Positions 1-6,848 of a stretch of DNA of 10,691 nucleotides are shown here, in pieces. The notes below the pieces were generated by a model that searched no databases, was not told the DNA's origin, and was given only the letters and a program-made list of their open reading frames with translations. The stretch lies in NCBI GenBank assembly GCA_021159525.1, contig JAGHEC010000051.1:1-10691 (forward strand). The letters are read 5' to 3'. The first letter of the stretch is position 1. Every line of letters starts with the position of its first letter. The stretch comes from Deltaproteobacteria bacterium. GTDB lineage: Bacteria; Desulfobacterota; DSM-4660; Desulfatiglandales; Desulfatiglandaceae. The position numbers and the translations under genes were made by a program.

Positions 1-1866
1 GTCCAGTTGGGCGGGCCTTCAGGCGGGTGCATCCCTGCGAGTCTTCTGGATACGCCCGTGGACTACGAGAACATCGCCAAGACAGGCGCGATTGTGGGCT
101 CGGGCGGGATGGTGGTCATGGACGAGACATCCTGCATGGTTGATGTGGCCCGCTTCTTTGTGGATTTCACCACGGATGAATCGTGCGGCAAGTGTACTCC
201 CTGCCGGGAGGGAAGCAGACAGCTCCTCTGGATCCTGGAACGGATCTGCCGGGGCGAGGGGGTCCCGGAAGACCTGGACCGTCTGGAAAAGCTGGCCAAG
301 GTCCTCCAGACTGCCTCTCTCTGCGGTCTGGGCCAGACCGTGCCCAACCCGGTGCTGAGTACCCTCAGGTACTTCCGGCACGAGTACGAGGCCCATATTT
401 ACGACAAACACTGCCCCACCGGCACGTGCAAGCGCCTGAGCGCGCCGCCGTGTCAGGCCACCTGTCCCATGGGCCAGGATGTGTCCACCTATGTAGCGCT
501 CGTGGGTCACGGCGATTTTGAGAAGGCCTGGGATATCATCCGCAAGGAAAATCCGATCCCCATGGTCCTGGGCCGGGTCTGCCCCCATCCCTGCGAGAGC
601 CAGTGCAAACGGGGAGAGACCGACAAGCCCATCAGCATTTGCGCTCTCAAACGGTTTGTGGCCGACAGAAACCGCGAGAGGCTGAAGCAGATCCAGCCTG
701 CCCGCATCCGGTATCCCCGGGACAAGGTGGCGGTCATCGGGTCCGGACCTGCGGGCCTTAGCACGGCGTATGCCCTGGCCCTCAAGGGCTATCCGGTCAC
801 CATATTCGAGGAACTCCCGGTGGCTGGGGGTATGCTGCATGTGGGGATACCCGAATACCGGCTTCCCCGGGATGTCTTGAACGACGAGATTGACGGGATC
901 CGGCGGCTCGGGGTGACCATCCGCTTAGGGATCAGGGTGGGCCGGGATATTACCATCGAGGAATTGAAAAATCAGGGCTATAAGGCATTCTTCCTGGGTA
1001 TCGGGGCGCACAAGGGGCTGAAGCTGGGCATCCCCGGCGAAGATGAATTCGAGGGTTTCACGGATGCGGTGGCCTTTTTGAGAAGGGTCAATCTGGGAGA
1101 CAAGAAGGCCCCCGGAAGAAAGGTGTGCGTTATCGGGGCCGGCAACTCGGCCATTGATGCGGCCCGGACATCGCTGCGTTTGGGGGCCGAGGAGGTTCAT
1201 ATTGTTTATCGAAGACAGCGTGAACAGATGCCGGCCAATCCCGCAGAGGTGGATGCGGCCGAGGAAGAGGGGGTCCATATCGATCTTTTAACCTCGCCTG
1301 TCCGGATCCTGGGGGAAAACGGGAGGGTGGTAGGTATGGAGTGCATCCGAAACGAGCTGGGCGAGCCCGACAAGAGCGGACGGCGCAGGCCTGTGCCCAT
1401 CAAGGGGTCGGAGTTTGTCATCGAGACGGATGTGGTCATTCCTGCCATCAGCCAGCAGGCCGACCTTTCTTTTCTCGACGGGGACAACAAGTTCCATATC
1501 AGCCGCTGGAATTCCTTTGAAGTGGATGAAAAGAGCCTGGCTACCAATGTCCCGGGATTTTTTGCAGGGGGCGATGCGGTGACCGGGCCGGCCACGGTGG
1601 TCCAGGCCGTGGCCGCGGGGCGCCGGGCTGCGGTGTCCATCGACTGCTACCTGCGCGGGAGACCGTACAAGGGCTACTGGTATCCCAAGCCGCACCTCGT
1701 GGTGGATCGTATCGAACTGACCGAGGCGGATGAGAAGCTGGTGCGGCCGGTCGCGAAAGAACTCGCGCTGGCGGAGCGGGTCCACAATTTCAGGGAAGTG
1801 GAACTGGGCCTGGATGAAGAGGCCGCGCGTCTGGAGGCGCGCCGGTGCCTCCGGTGCGATCTGTAA
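1..1866 (+). CDS. NuoF / GltD-like fusion flavoprotein (NAD(P)H oxidoreductase), 5' end outside window
   Basis: The reading frame is open from the first base, so the start and the NuoF FMN/NADH-binding part lie upstream; 621 residues are visible (numbered from base 1). Residues about 1-145 are the C-terminal part of a NuoF/HydB-type subunit: the GGPSGGCIP loop, then C62, C65 and C68 in SCGKCTPCREG, and C108 in CGLGQT, the ligands of the N3-type [4Fe-4S] cluster. From about residue 149 a GltD/NfnB-type module follows. It has N-terminal Fe-S cysteines (C151, C155, C194, C198, C202), an FAD dinucleotide fold (VIGSGPAG, about 245-252), an NAD(P)H fold (VIGAGNSA, about 377-384, then YRR and MPA) and a C-terminal FAD motif (GFFAGGDAVTGPATV). 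Known relatives pass electrons between NAD(P)H and ferredoxin or a partner hydrogenase. The partner here is not certain, though a hydrogenase-like gene lies downstream. The cytoplasmic protein ends at RCLRCDL without the extra ferredoxin domain found in many HydB proteins. Confidence 0.92.
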   Translation, partial: VQLGGPSGGCIPASLLDTPVDYENIAKTGAIVGSGGMVVMDETSCMVDVARFFVDFTTDESCGKCTPCREGSRQLLWILERICRGEGVPEDLDRLEKLAKVLQTASLCGLGQTVPNPVLSTLRYFRHEYEAHIYDKHCPTGTCKRLSAPPCQATCPMGQDVSTYVALVGHGDFEKAWDIIRKENPIPMVLGRVCPHPCESQCKRGETDKPISICALKRFVADRNRERLKQIQPARIRYPRDKVAVIGSGPAGLSTAYALALKGYPVTIFEELPVAGGMLHVGIPEYRLPRDVLNDEIDGIRRLGVTIRLGIRVGRDITIEELKNQGYKAFFLGIGAHKGLKLGIPGEDEFEGFTDAVAFLRRVNLGDKKAPGRKVCVIGAGNSAIDAARTSLRLGAEEVHIVYRRQREQMPANPAEVDAAEEEGVHIDLLTSPVRILGENGRVVGMECIRNELGEPDKSGRRRPVPIKGSEFVIETDVVIPAISQQADLSFLDGDNKFHISRWNSFEVDEKSLATNVPGFFAGGDAVTGPATVVQAVAAGRRAAVSIDCYLRGRPYKGYWYPKPHLVVDRIELTEADEKLVRPVAKELALAERVHNFREVELGLDEEAARLEARRCLRCDL

Positions 1867-1889
1867 GGCCCGCGCTCCATAAAATGAGG

Positions 1890-1902
1890 GTAACCGTTCA
1901 CG
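1890..1902 (+). repeat. 13-mer shared in inverted form with 8490-8502
   Basis: GTAACCGTTCACG, 24 bases after the stop of the fusion flavoprotein, occurs as its exact reverse complement at 8490-8502 downstream of the porin gene. Both lie just past the 3' end of a gene. It may be one end of a second dispersed intergenic element; two copies are too few to decide. Confidence 0.3.
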
Positions 1903-1943
1903 GGGTCTTGAGATTTCCCTGATACACTGATATGCGAAAATCG

Positions 1944-2115
1944 CATCAGCTCAATAATTCCGGGAATAACAGGGAACGTACTGCCGGGGCAGGAAGATTT
2001 TTCTTGTGCTCAGGGCCTCCGGGCTGAGTCGAGCGAAGCGAGCGAAGAAGAGACGGCGCCCTCCCGGCAGTCGCGTCGGAAAAACCCTCCTGGCCCTATT
2101 TAACTTAGGTTTTTA
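1944..2115 (+). repeat. Dispersed palindromic element, copy 1 (MITE-like)
   Basis: The left end is CATCAGCTCAATAA. The stem arms GGCAGGAAGATTTTTCT (about 1988-2004) and GGAAAAACCCTCCTGGCC (about 2078-2095) can pair, with the full core between them (CGAGCGAAGCGAGCGAAG and GGCGCCCTCCCGGCAG). The right terminal repeat has decayed (ATTTAACTTAGG instead of ATTTATTGAGC), so the right border is approximate. It separates the fusion flavoprotein from the DRTGG gene, and the GTG at 2006 that extends the downstream frame lies inside it. No clear flanking duplication is seen; TGCGAAAA at 1933 and TGAGAAAG at 2116 match at only 6 of 8 positions. Confidence 0.85.
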
Positions 2116-2152
2116 TGAGAAAGGGAATGCAATCGAAAGAAAAGTTATTACG

Positions 2153-2506
2153 GTGTCGGATATCAGAGAGGTGTTGCACGCCGAGATCTTTTCCGGTGAA
2201 GATAGGGTTAACGCCCCTGTAACAGCAGGCACGGCCAGTGATCTCATGAGCGACATGCTCACCGGACAGAACAGCGGTGTGGTTCTCATGACAGGTCTCT
2301 GCAATGTACAAACCATCCGCACGGCTGTGATTGCCGACGTGGCAGCGGTGGTCCTGGTAAGGGCAAAACGGCCGACCCGGGAAATGATCCTGCAGGCCCG
2401 GGGGCACGGCCTGGCGCTCCTTTCCACGCCATTTACCATGTTTACAGCCTGTGGGAGGCTGTTTTCCAAAGGGTTGCGGGGAGTCGAGCTCAAGGCCCCT
2501 GATTAG
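2153..2506 (+). CDS. DRTGG-domain protein
   Basis: This encodes a 117-residue soluble protein of the DRTGG family (PF07085-like). The recognisable pattern is SDIREVLHAEIFSGED, DLMSDML, LMTGLCNVQTIRTA, a stretch on VLVRAKRPTREMI, and LLSTPFTMFTACGRLF near the end. Such proteins often stand next to [FeFe]-hydrogenase and RsbW-like genes in anaerobes, and their biochemical role is unknown to me. The frame is open back to GTG 2006, but that start lies in copy 1 of the palindromic repeat and would add 49 low-complexity, basic residues. I therefore chose GTG 2153, which gives the usual family length. An ATT start at 2147 (giving MTVSDIREVL) fits the family N-terminus equally well. No strong Shine-Dalgarno sequence settles the choice. 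The kinase-like gene begins 154 bases downstream. Confidence 0.8.
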   Translation: MSDIREVLHAEIFSGEDRVNAPVTAGTASDLMSDMLTGQNSGVVLMTGLCNVQTIRTAVIADVAAVVLVRAKRPTREMILQARGHGLALLSTPFTMFTACGRLFSKGLRGVELKAPD

Positions 2507-2660
2507 CGGTTGCCTTGTTGTGACAATAAGACAAATTTACAGAGCTTGTTCCGGGGGGCGATTGCCTGTTCCATCTGTTGCCCGCCCGCCGATACGGCGT
2601 TATTCTGTCGGGTCGAGGCATGTTCGATCCGAGGAGAATATCTGGGAATAAAACCGGATA

Positions 2661-3104
2661 ATGGGCGGCAGGCATATGGCCGAGGTGTCCAAGAGGTTTT
2701 TTATCAAGGCCAGGGATTTTGTGAGGGCAGGCGAGGGAGCTATCCAGGTTCAGGGTCTCCTTAAATCCATTGGATATGGCGCCGATCTTATTCGACGCAT
2801 CTCCATCTGCGCCTATGAGGCGGAGATGAATGTGGTCATGCATGGCGGCGATGGCGAGCTCCTTCTCATGATTGAGCCGCACAGGATCGTTCTTGAGGTC
2901 AACGACCACGGTCCCGGGATACAGGACATCGAGCTGGCGCTCCAGGAGGGATATTCCACTGCTACGCCCGAGCACAGGGAGATGGGGTTTGGTGCAGGAA
3001 TGGGGCTCCCCAATATCAAGAAAAACGCCGATTCGCTTGACATACAATCGGGAAATGGAGAAGGGACCTGTCTGACCATCGGCTTTCGGTTGGATGCCGG
3101 CTGA
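2661..3104 (+). CDS. RsbW/RsbT-like ATP-binding protein (GHKL, anti-sigma-factor kinase type)
   Basis: This is a 147-residue single-domain GHKL ATPase. The N-box is E53-x3-N57-x3-H61 (YEAEMNVVMHG), the G1 box is D82-H-G-P-G and the G2 box is GFGAGMGLPNIKK (about 109-121). There is no histidine-phosphotransfer domain, so it resembles RsbW/RsbT/SpoIIAB switch proteins, which bind ATP and phosphorylate a protein partner or hold a sigma factor. No sigma factor or STAS antagonist is in the window. Its TGA overlaps the ATG of the hydrogenase-like gene by one base (TGATG, 3102-3106), so the two are translationally coupled and probably act together. A second in-frame ATG at 2676 (MAEVSKRFFIK) is an equally plausible start; neither has a strong ribosome-binding site, and a stop codon at 2649 excludes earlier starts. 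Confidence 0.85.
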   Translation: MGGRHMAEVSKRFFIKARDFVRAGEGAIQVQGLLKSIGYGADLIRRISICAYEAEMNVVMHGGDGELLLMIEPHRIVLEVNDHGPGIQDIELALQEGYSTATPEHREMGFGAGMGLPNIKKNADSLDIQSGNGEGTCLTIGFRLDAG

Positions 3105-4405
3105 TGCCCGAAAAAATGAAAGATACCGAACCCGTACGCTATGTACAGATAAATGAGTCCCTGTGCAATGGATGCGTCCTCTGCATGAAGGCGTGTCCTA
3201 CAAAGGCCATTCGTATAAGAGAGGGTAAGGCCCGCATCGAGGGGGTGTGCATTGACTGCTGCGAATGTGTCCGCGTCTGCCCGAGGGGCGCGGTGCAGGC
3301 GATCACTTCCGAACGCCTGGATCTCACGGACAAGGACCACATTATTGTGAGCCCCTCCACGGTGCTGTATTCCCAGTTCGGAGAAGATGTCCTCCCGAAT
3401 GATGTGCTTTTGGGGCTCAAGCGGATGGGGTTCGGTTATATCCATGACCAGTCCTACACCAGTGAGATCTTCAACCTGGCGGTGGAGCTGTATATCAAGG
3501 AGAACCGGGAGCGGTCGGATGCCACTCTTCCCTTCATATCGCCGGTCTGCCCGGTGGTGGTGAGCCTGATTGCCTATCGGTTTCAATCGCTTCTCAGTCA
3601 TATCCCCCCCCTGGCCACCCCCCGCGAGATCGTTGCCAGAGAAGGAAAGCAGAGAATGGCCGCCCGGTATGGAAAAAACGGAGAGGCCTTCAAGGTTGTG
3701 CACATCACGCCCTGTCCATCCAAGATGATCTGCATGAAGGAATCCATCCTGCAGGAGCATTCTTATCTGGATGCGGCCATCGGGATCAATGCCATTTATG
3801 AAGAATTGAAGCGAAATATTCAGGATGTGGAGGACGACATTGTGCTTCACCACTCGGGCGGTATTGGTCTTAGCTGGGGCATGTCCGGCGGTGAAATTTC
3901 GGGTGTGGACCTTAACTGCCTGGCGGTCTCGGGGCTCCAGGAGACCATTCACTACCTGGAGAAGATCGAGCTGGGCCTTCTTTCGAATATTGACTATGTG
4001 GAGTTTCGGGCATGCAGTGAAGGATGCCTGGGGGGATCGTTCACGGTCATGGACAAGTATCAGGCCAAACGATATCTCCAGAAACTGATCCGCATGTTTG
4101 GGGTGGAGCGCAGGGTCAAGTATGGCTATGTGAAAAGGCTCTATGAGAAGGGGTGGTTTTTCACTAACAAAAGTGTCGGCTCCACGCCGCGACTGATGGA
4201 CCTTTCGTCCGCGGACATTGCCAAGGGGATCGAGCGGGTTAAACGCATTGAAGAGATCCTGAAGCTTTTGCCTCAAAAAGAGTGCGGGGCCTGCGGCTGC
4301 CCGGATTGCGAGACATTTGCAGAGGACGTGGCCGACGGAAGGACCACCCTCGATCAATGTGTCTTCTGGAAGGACCGGGAAAGAAAATGGCATATAAGGC
4401 CGTGA
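3104..4405 (+). CDS. [FeFe]-hydrogenase-like iron-sulfur protein, putative sensory type
   Basis: The protein has 433 residues. Two [4Fe-4S] ferredoxin motifs lie at the N-terminus (C21, C24, C27, C31 and C49, C52, C55, C59). A hydrogenase large-subunit C-terminal domain follows, and an Fe-S domain closes the protein (C394-x2-C397-x4-C402-x16-C419, the PF04060 pattern seen in RnfB and the corrinoid Fe-S protein). All four cysteines expected to hold the H-cluster are present: C149 in SPVCPVV, C204 in TPCPSKM, C304 and C308 in EFRACSEGCLGGS. Compared with catalytic enzymes (TSCCP, MPCxxK, ExMACxxGC), the proton-relay Cys is V148, and the Met residues of the second and third motifs are T202 and R302. 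Such losses are known in putative sensory hydrogenases, which often also carry a PAS domain; none is present here. Coupling to the kinase-like gene supports signalling, but catalysis at a low rate cannot be excluded. It is soluble, with no signal peptide. Confidence 0.85.
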   Translation: MPEKMKDTEPVRYVQINESLCNGCVLCMKACPTKAIRIREGKARIEGVCIDCCECVRVCPRGAVQAITSERLDLTDKDHIIVSPSTVLYSQFGEDVLPNDVLLGLKRMGFGYIHDQSYTSEIFNLAVELYIKENRERSDATLPFISPVCPVVVSLIAYRFQSLLSHIPPLATPREIVAREGKQRMAARYGKNGEAFKVVHITPCPSKMICMKESILQEHSYLDAAIGINAIYEELKRNIQDVEDDIVLHHSGGIGLSWGMSGGEISGVDLNCLAVSGLQETIHYLEKIELGLLSNIDYVEFRACSEGCLGGSFTVMDKYQAKRYLQKLIRMFGVERRVKYGYVKRLYEKGWFFTNKSVGSTPRLMDLSSADIAKGIERVKRIEEILKLLPQKECGACGCPDCETFAEDVADGRTTLDQCVFWKDRERKWHIRP

Positions 4406-4412
4406 TCGTGAC

Positions 4413-4898
4413 TCAGGTGCCGGCGGATGACATCTCCGTGGAGGCATCGGGCGGATGGACGCGGGGCGCACGCTGCACGATCCGCGTCATCCTCGGCCTG
4501 AACCGCCTTTGTGCCCGAATGGATCGGTCCAGGCGTTTCAAGGCATAGAAGGACGCGGCGATGCTTAGAAAACCCCCGACAATGGCCCCCTTGGTCGGGT
4601 TAGCCTGGAAGGCGCGGGCCAGTGCCCCCCCTGCAAGCGCGCCGGCAATGAGCGCGGTAACAGGCAGAAGGTAGATCAGAAGCGAGAGTATGAGGAACAA
4701 TCCGCTGGAGATGCTGATCTCGACCCTGTCCCCCTCTGAGGCCTCCAGCTCATTGACCATTTCGACAACCATGTCCTTTGCTGAGACCTCTTGGCACGAT
4801 TCCCGCGATTGACAGGTGGCGCAGGCCGGGGATTTTTCAACCCTGACCCTGGCCTTGGCGCCCACTACCTCTTCCACTATACCTTGTTCGGCAATCAT
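4413..4898 (-). CDS. rseC: RseC/MucC-family membrane protein
   Basis: This encodes 161 residues. The N-terminal domain starts MIAEQGIVEEV and has the cysteine cluster CATCQSRESCQ of RseC-family proteins. Two hydrophobic segments follow (FLILSLLIYLLPVTALIAGALAGG, and GAIVGGFLSIAASFYAL), then a basic tail. Family members act at the inner membrane, in sigma-E control or in reduction of the SoxR [2Fe-2S] cluster, and are often linked to Rnf-type electron transfer. Which role applies here cannot be read from the sequence. The frame is open to 4940, but ATG 4898 is preferred because ACCTCC on the + strand (4902-4907, read GGAGGT) lies just before it and the protein then starts at the conserved domain. 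Its stop is 7 bases from the stop of the convergent hydrogenase-like gene. The tail after about residue 130 is long for the family. Confidence 0.82.
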   Translation of the reverse strand: MIAEQGIVEEVVGAKARVRVEKSPACATCQSRESCQEVSAKDMVVEMVNELEASEGDRVEISISSGLFLILSLLIYLLPVTALIAGALAGGALARAFQANPTKGAIVGGFLSIAASFYALKRLDRSIRAQRRFRPRMTRIVQRAPRVHPPDASTEMSSAGT

Positions 4899-4901
4899 CA
4901 G

Positions 4902-4907
4902 ACCTCC
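4902..4907 (-). promoter_or_regulatory. Ribosome-binding site of the RseC-family gene
   Basis: Read on the - strand this is GGAGGT, three bases before ATG 4898. It decides this start over the in-frame ATG at 4940, which has no comparable site. Confidence 0.6.
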
Positions 4908-4934
4908 GCTGTGTCCGTAAATAACAATATCGGG

Positions 4935-5113
4935 TATCAACTCAATAATCAGAATAATCAGGCGGATAACGGTGAACGTAGTGCCCGGTCAGGATGATTT
5001 TTCTACTGCTCCGGGCCTCCGGGCTGAGTCGAGTGAAGCGAGCGAAGAAGAGACGGCGCCCTCCCGGCAGTCGCGTCAGAAAAATCCCTCTGCCGCTTTT
5101 TATTGAGCCAATA
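4935..5113 (+). repeat. Dispersed palindromic element, copy 2, with 9/10 flanking duplication
   Basis: A full-length copy of 179 bp. The ends are TATCAACTCAATAA and, on the opposite strand, TATTGGCTCAATAA. The bases directly outside are CAATATCGGG (4925-4934) and CAATATCAGG (5114-5123), identical at 9 of 10 positions, which looks like a target-site duplication. The core is intact (CGAGTGAAGCGAGCGAAG, GGCGCCCTCCCGGCAG). A small insertion relative to other copies lies near the left end (AGAATAATCAGG). It fills the spacer between the divergently transcribed RseC-family and M24 peptidase genes. Confidence 0.9.
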
Positions 5114-5124
5114 CAATATCAGGC

Positions 5125-5154
5125 TTGACAAAAGAGAACCTTTCAGGTTAAAAA
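5125..5154 (+). promoter_or_regulatory. Candidate sigma70-type promoter of the M24 peptidase gene
   Basis: TTGACA (5125-5130) is a perfect -35 box, followed after 18 bases by TAAAAA (5149-5154), a poor -10 box; TTAAAA one base earlier gives a 17-base spacer. It lies just outside repeat copy 2, about 40 bases before the first start codon. AACCT-TTC-AGGTT within the spacer is a small dyad that could bind a regulator. Confidence 0.4.
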
Positions 5155-5193
5155 GCAAGCCCTGAAAACGATTGCAGGAGTGATTCAGGGAAC

Positions 5194-6447
5194 ATGCTGC
5201 ATGACTCTAACACCATTAGATCCAAAAACAAACCCCGATTCCGTGAAATCATGATGGAAACATTCAAAACGCCTGCATCTGAAATCGCAGACCGCATCTG
5301 CCGCATCCAGGCCCGGATGCAGGAGGCGGATCTGGATGCCCTTCTCATTGTCCAGAGGGTGGACCTCTTTTATTTTTCAGGGACGGCCCAGAACGGGTTC
5401 CTTTTTATCCCGGCTGAGGGGGAGCCGCTCCTGCTGATCCGGAAATACATGCCCAGGGCCCGGCTGGAATCCTCTATAGCGAATATGCTGGAAATCCGGT
5501 CTCCCAAGGAACTTCCCCGCCGCATTGCCGATTTCTACGGCCGGCTCCCGCGTGCCATAGGATTTGAATGGGATGTGATGCCGGTCAAGGAATCCACCTT
5601 CTACCAGGGTCTGTTTCCTGAACAGGGATGTGTGGACGGGTCACCCCTCATCCTCAGGACGCGGATGATCAAGTCCCGATGGGAGCTGGTTCAGATGGAA
5701 AAGACCGCGCGGATCTCGGCCAGGACCTTTGAGTACATTCGGAACACCATCCGGCCCGGGCTTACGGAGATGGAATTCGGCGGGATGTATGAGGCCTTTG
5801 CCCGCAGGATCGGGCATGCAGGCAAACTGCGGGTCAGGGACTACCAGACCGAGGGGTATCCCTGGCATATCCTGAGCGGCGTAAGCGGCGGAATGGTGGG
5901 GCTTCTGGATTCCCCCGCCAGCGGCCAGGGGACATCTGCGGCCTTTCCCGTGGGCGCCGGGAACAAGAAACTGCGTGCCGATGAGCCCATTATGATCGAT
6001 CTGTGCCTGGCAGCCAACGGGTATCACATGGACGAGACCCGTATGTTCGCCATTGGGTCCATGCCGAAGGAGGCCCTGGACGCCTCCTTGGCCATGATGG
6101 ACATCCACAACGAGGTTTTGGATCATATAAGGCCGGGCGTTCCCATCAAGGATTTGTTTGATCTTGCCAAGACAAGCGCGGAAAGGCGGGGATACGCTGA
6201 TTCCTATCTCGGCCCCCCCGGGTACAAGGTCCGGTTCATCGGGCATGGGGTTGGCCTGGAGTTGATCGAGCAGCCCATCCTCAGCATCAAGGAGACCACG
6301 CTCCTGGAACCGGGCATGACCTTTGCTCTGGAGCCCAAGATGGTCTTCAAAAACCGGTTCTCTGCAGGCATCGAAAGCGTCTTTACCGTCACTGAGACCG
6401 GTCACCGCCTTATCAGCCAGGTGCCTGTCGAGATCTTTGTCTGCTGA
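5194..6447 (+). CDS. M24-family metallopeptidase (Xaa-Pro aminopeptidase type)
   Basis: The 417-residue protein has a creatinase/prolidase-like N-terminal domain (about 25-160; LDALLIVQRVDLFYFSGTAQ) and a C-terminal pita-bread domain (about 170-410). All five expected metal ligands are present: D269 and D280 (IDLCLAANGYHMDE), H351 (IGHGVGLE), E380 (ALEPKM) and E394 (GIESVF). It should cleave an N-terminal residue before proline in a peptide, using two Mn or other divalent ions in the cytoplasm; the true substrate is unknown. There is no signal peptide. ATG 5194 has only AGGG three bases before it, and the double ATG at 5251/5254 (METFKTP) is a reasonable alternative that removes 19-20 poorly conserved residues. 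The gene stands alone, flanked on both sides by copies of the palindromic element. Confidence 0.9.
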   Translation: MLHDSNTIRSKNKPRFREIMMETFKTPASEIADRICRIQARMQEADLDALLIVQRVDLFYFSGTAQNGFLFIPAEGEPLLLIRKYMPRARLESSIANMLEIRSPKELPRRIADFYGRLPRAIGFEWDVMPVKESTFYQGLFPEQGCVDGSPLILRTRMIKSRWELVQMEKTARISARTFEYIRNTIRPGLTEMEFGGMYEAFARRIGHAGKLRVRDYQTEGYPWHILSGVSGGMVGLLDSPASGQGTSAAFPVGAGNKKLRADEPIMIDLCLAANGYHMDETRMFAIGSMPKEALDASLAMMDIHNEVLDHIRPGVPIKDLFDLAKTSAERRGYADSYLGPPGYKVRFIGHGVGLELIEQPILSIKETTLLEPGMTFALEPKMVFKNRFSAGIESVFTVTETGHRLISQVPVEIFVC

Positions 6448-6486
6448 AGAGAAGGTCAATATCCACGGCTTTTCAACCGCTTAACC

Positions 6487-6610
6487 TGTCAGCTCAATAA
6501 TTGGGGATAAGAACTAACATACCACCGGGACAGGAGGATTTTTCTTGTGCTCCGGGCCTCCGGGCAGTCGCGTCAGAAAAACCCTCCTGCCCCTATTTAT
6601 TGAGCTATTA
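6487..6610 (+). repeat. Dispersed palindromic element, copy 3 (core deleted)
   Basis: This 124-bp copy has near-perfect ends (TGTCAGCTCAATAA, and TAATAGCTCAATAA on the opposite strand). The stem arms GGACAGGAGGATTTTTCT and AGAAAAACCCTCCTGCCCC are the best matched in the window. About 45 bases of the core are missing: CCTCCGGG joins directly to CAGTCGCG, skipping the CGAGCGAAG section. The deletion lies between the similar strings CTCCGGG and CTCCCGG, as expected for slippage across a hairpin. The outer flanks CCGCTTAACC and CCATTTTTCC match at 6 of 10 positions, which is not convincing as a duplication. Confidence 0.88.
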
Positions 6611-6712
6611 CCATTTTTCCGCCATCCAGCACATGGAGTTTGTTGAAATCCCGGCATGGGGCTGGATCTGGGCGACCGGATGGGCACATGACGGCGGTGA
6701 GCTTGTTTGTCT
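6605..6712 (-). pseudogene. Possible remnant of an ABC-transporter ATPase C-terminus
   Basis: Read on the - strand, a stretch of about 35 codons between stop codons contains KLTAVMC and ends FNKLHVLDGGKMVIAQ. The ending resembles the end of the ABC ATPase core, where a D-loop/H-loop segment is followed by a phrase like ADRVHVLDGGRIV. The expected H-loop His-Asp is not present, no start codon fits, and the last codons run into the end of repeat copy 3. It lies downstream of the NikL-like gene, where a cobalt/nickel ATPase (CbiO/NikO) would be expected. The similarity is short and may be chance. Confidence 0.22.
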
Positions 6713-6848
6713 AAGAATAGCAACAGGTTGGTGAATATTTGGGCCGTAGGCAGGAAAGGTCATGATAAAAAAATTGCCCTGGATCGACACGATGTATCCG
6801 GGAGTTTCCTGCGGGGGGAGAGGAAACGGCTCCTGCAATATAGAAAGA
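6611..6848. other. Spacer with a possible hairpin and no convincing intact gene
   Basis: Between repeat copy 3 and the stop of the NikL-like gene there is no intact gene that I can support. GGAGTTTCC (6801-6809) can pair with GGAAAC and TCC (6822-6833) around a C-rich loop (on the - strand). This is about 16 bases past the NikL-like stop, where a terminator could lie, but no T-run follows it. An open frame on the - strand from 6913 to 6608 has no family features and overlaps the NikL-like gene. Confidence 0.4.

Noticed and set aside
19..840. A 273-codon open frame on the - strand over the fusion flavoprotein
   Set aside because: It is antisense to strongly conserved NuoF and GltD motifs and has no domain of its own.
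2006..2152. GTG 2006 as start of the DRTGG protein
   Set aside because: The added 49 residues are translated from the palindromic repeat and are unlike any DRTGG N-terminus.
2522..2538. TTGTGACAATAAGACAA as a Rex-type NADH/NAD+ operator before the kinase-like gene
   Set aside because: The half-sites TTGTGA and AGACAA are imperfect and the spacing is 17 instead of 18; one weak site is not enough.
2813..4471. A 552-codon open frame on the - strand antisense to the hydrogenase-like gene
   Set aside because: It has no recognisable domain, and its composition follows the codon pattern of the true gene on the other strand, whose Fe-S motifs are clear.
4282..4548. Open frame on the + strand giving MAYKAVIVTQ after the hydrogenase-like gene
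   Set aside because: It overlaps the end of the hydrogenase-like gene in another frame and is antisense to the RseC-family coding region, without family features.
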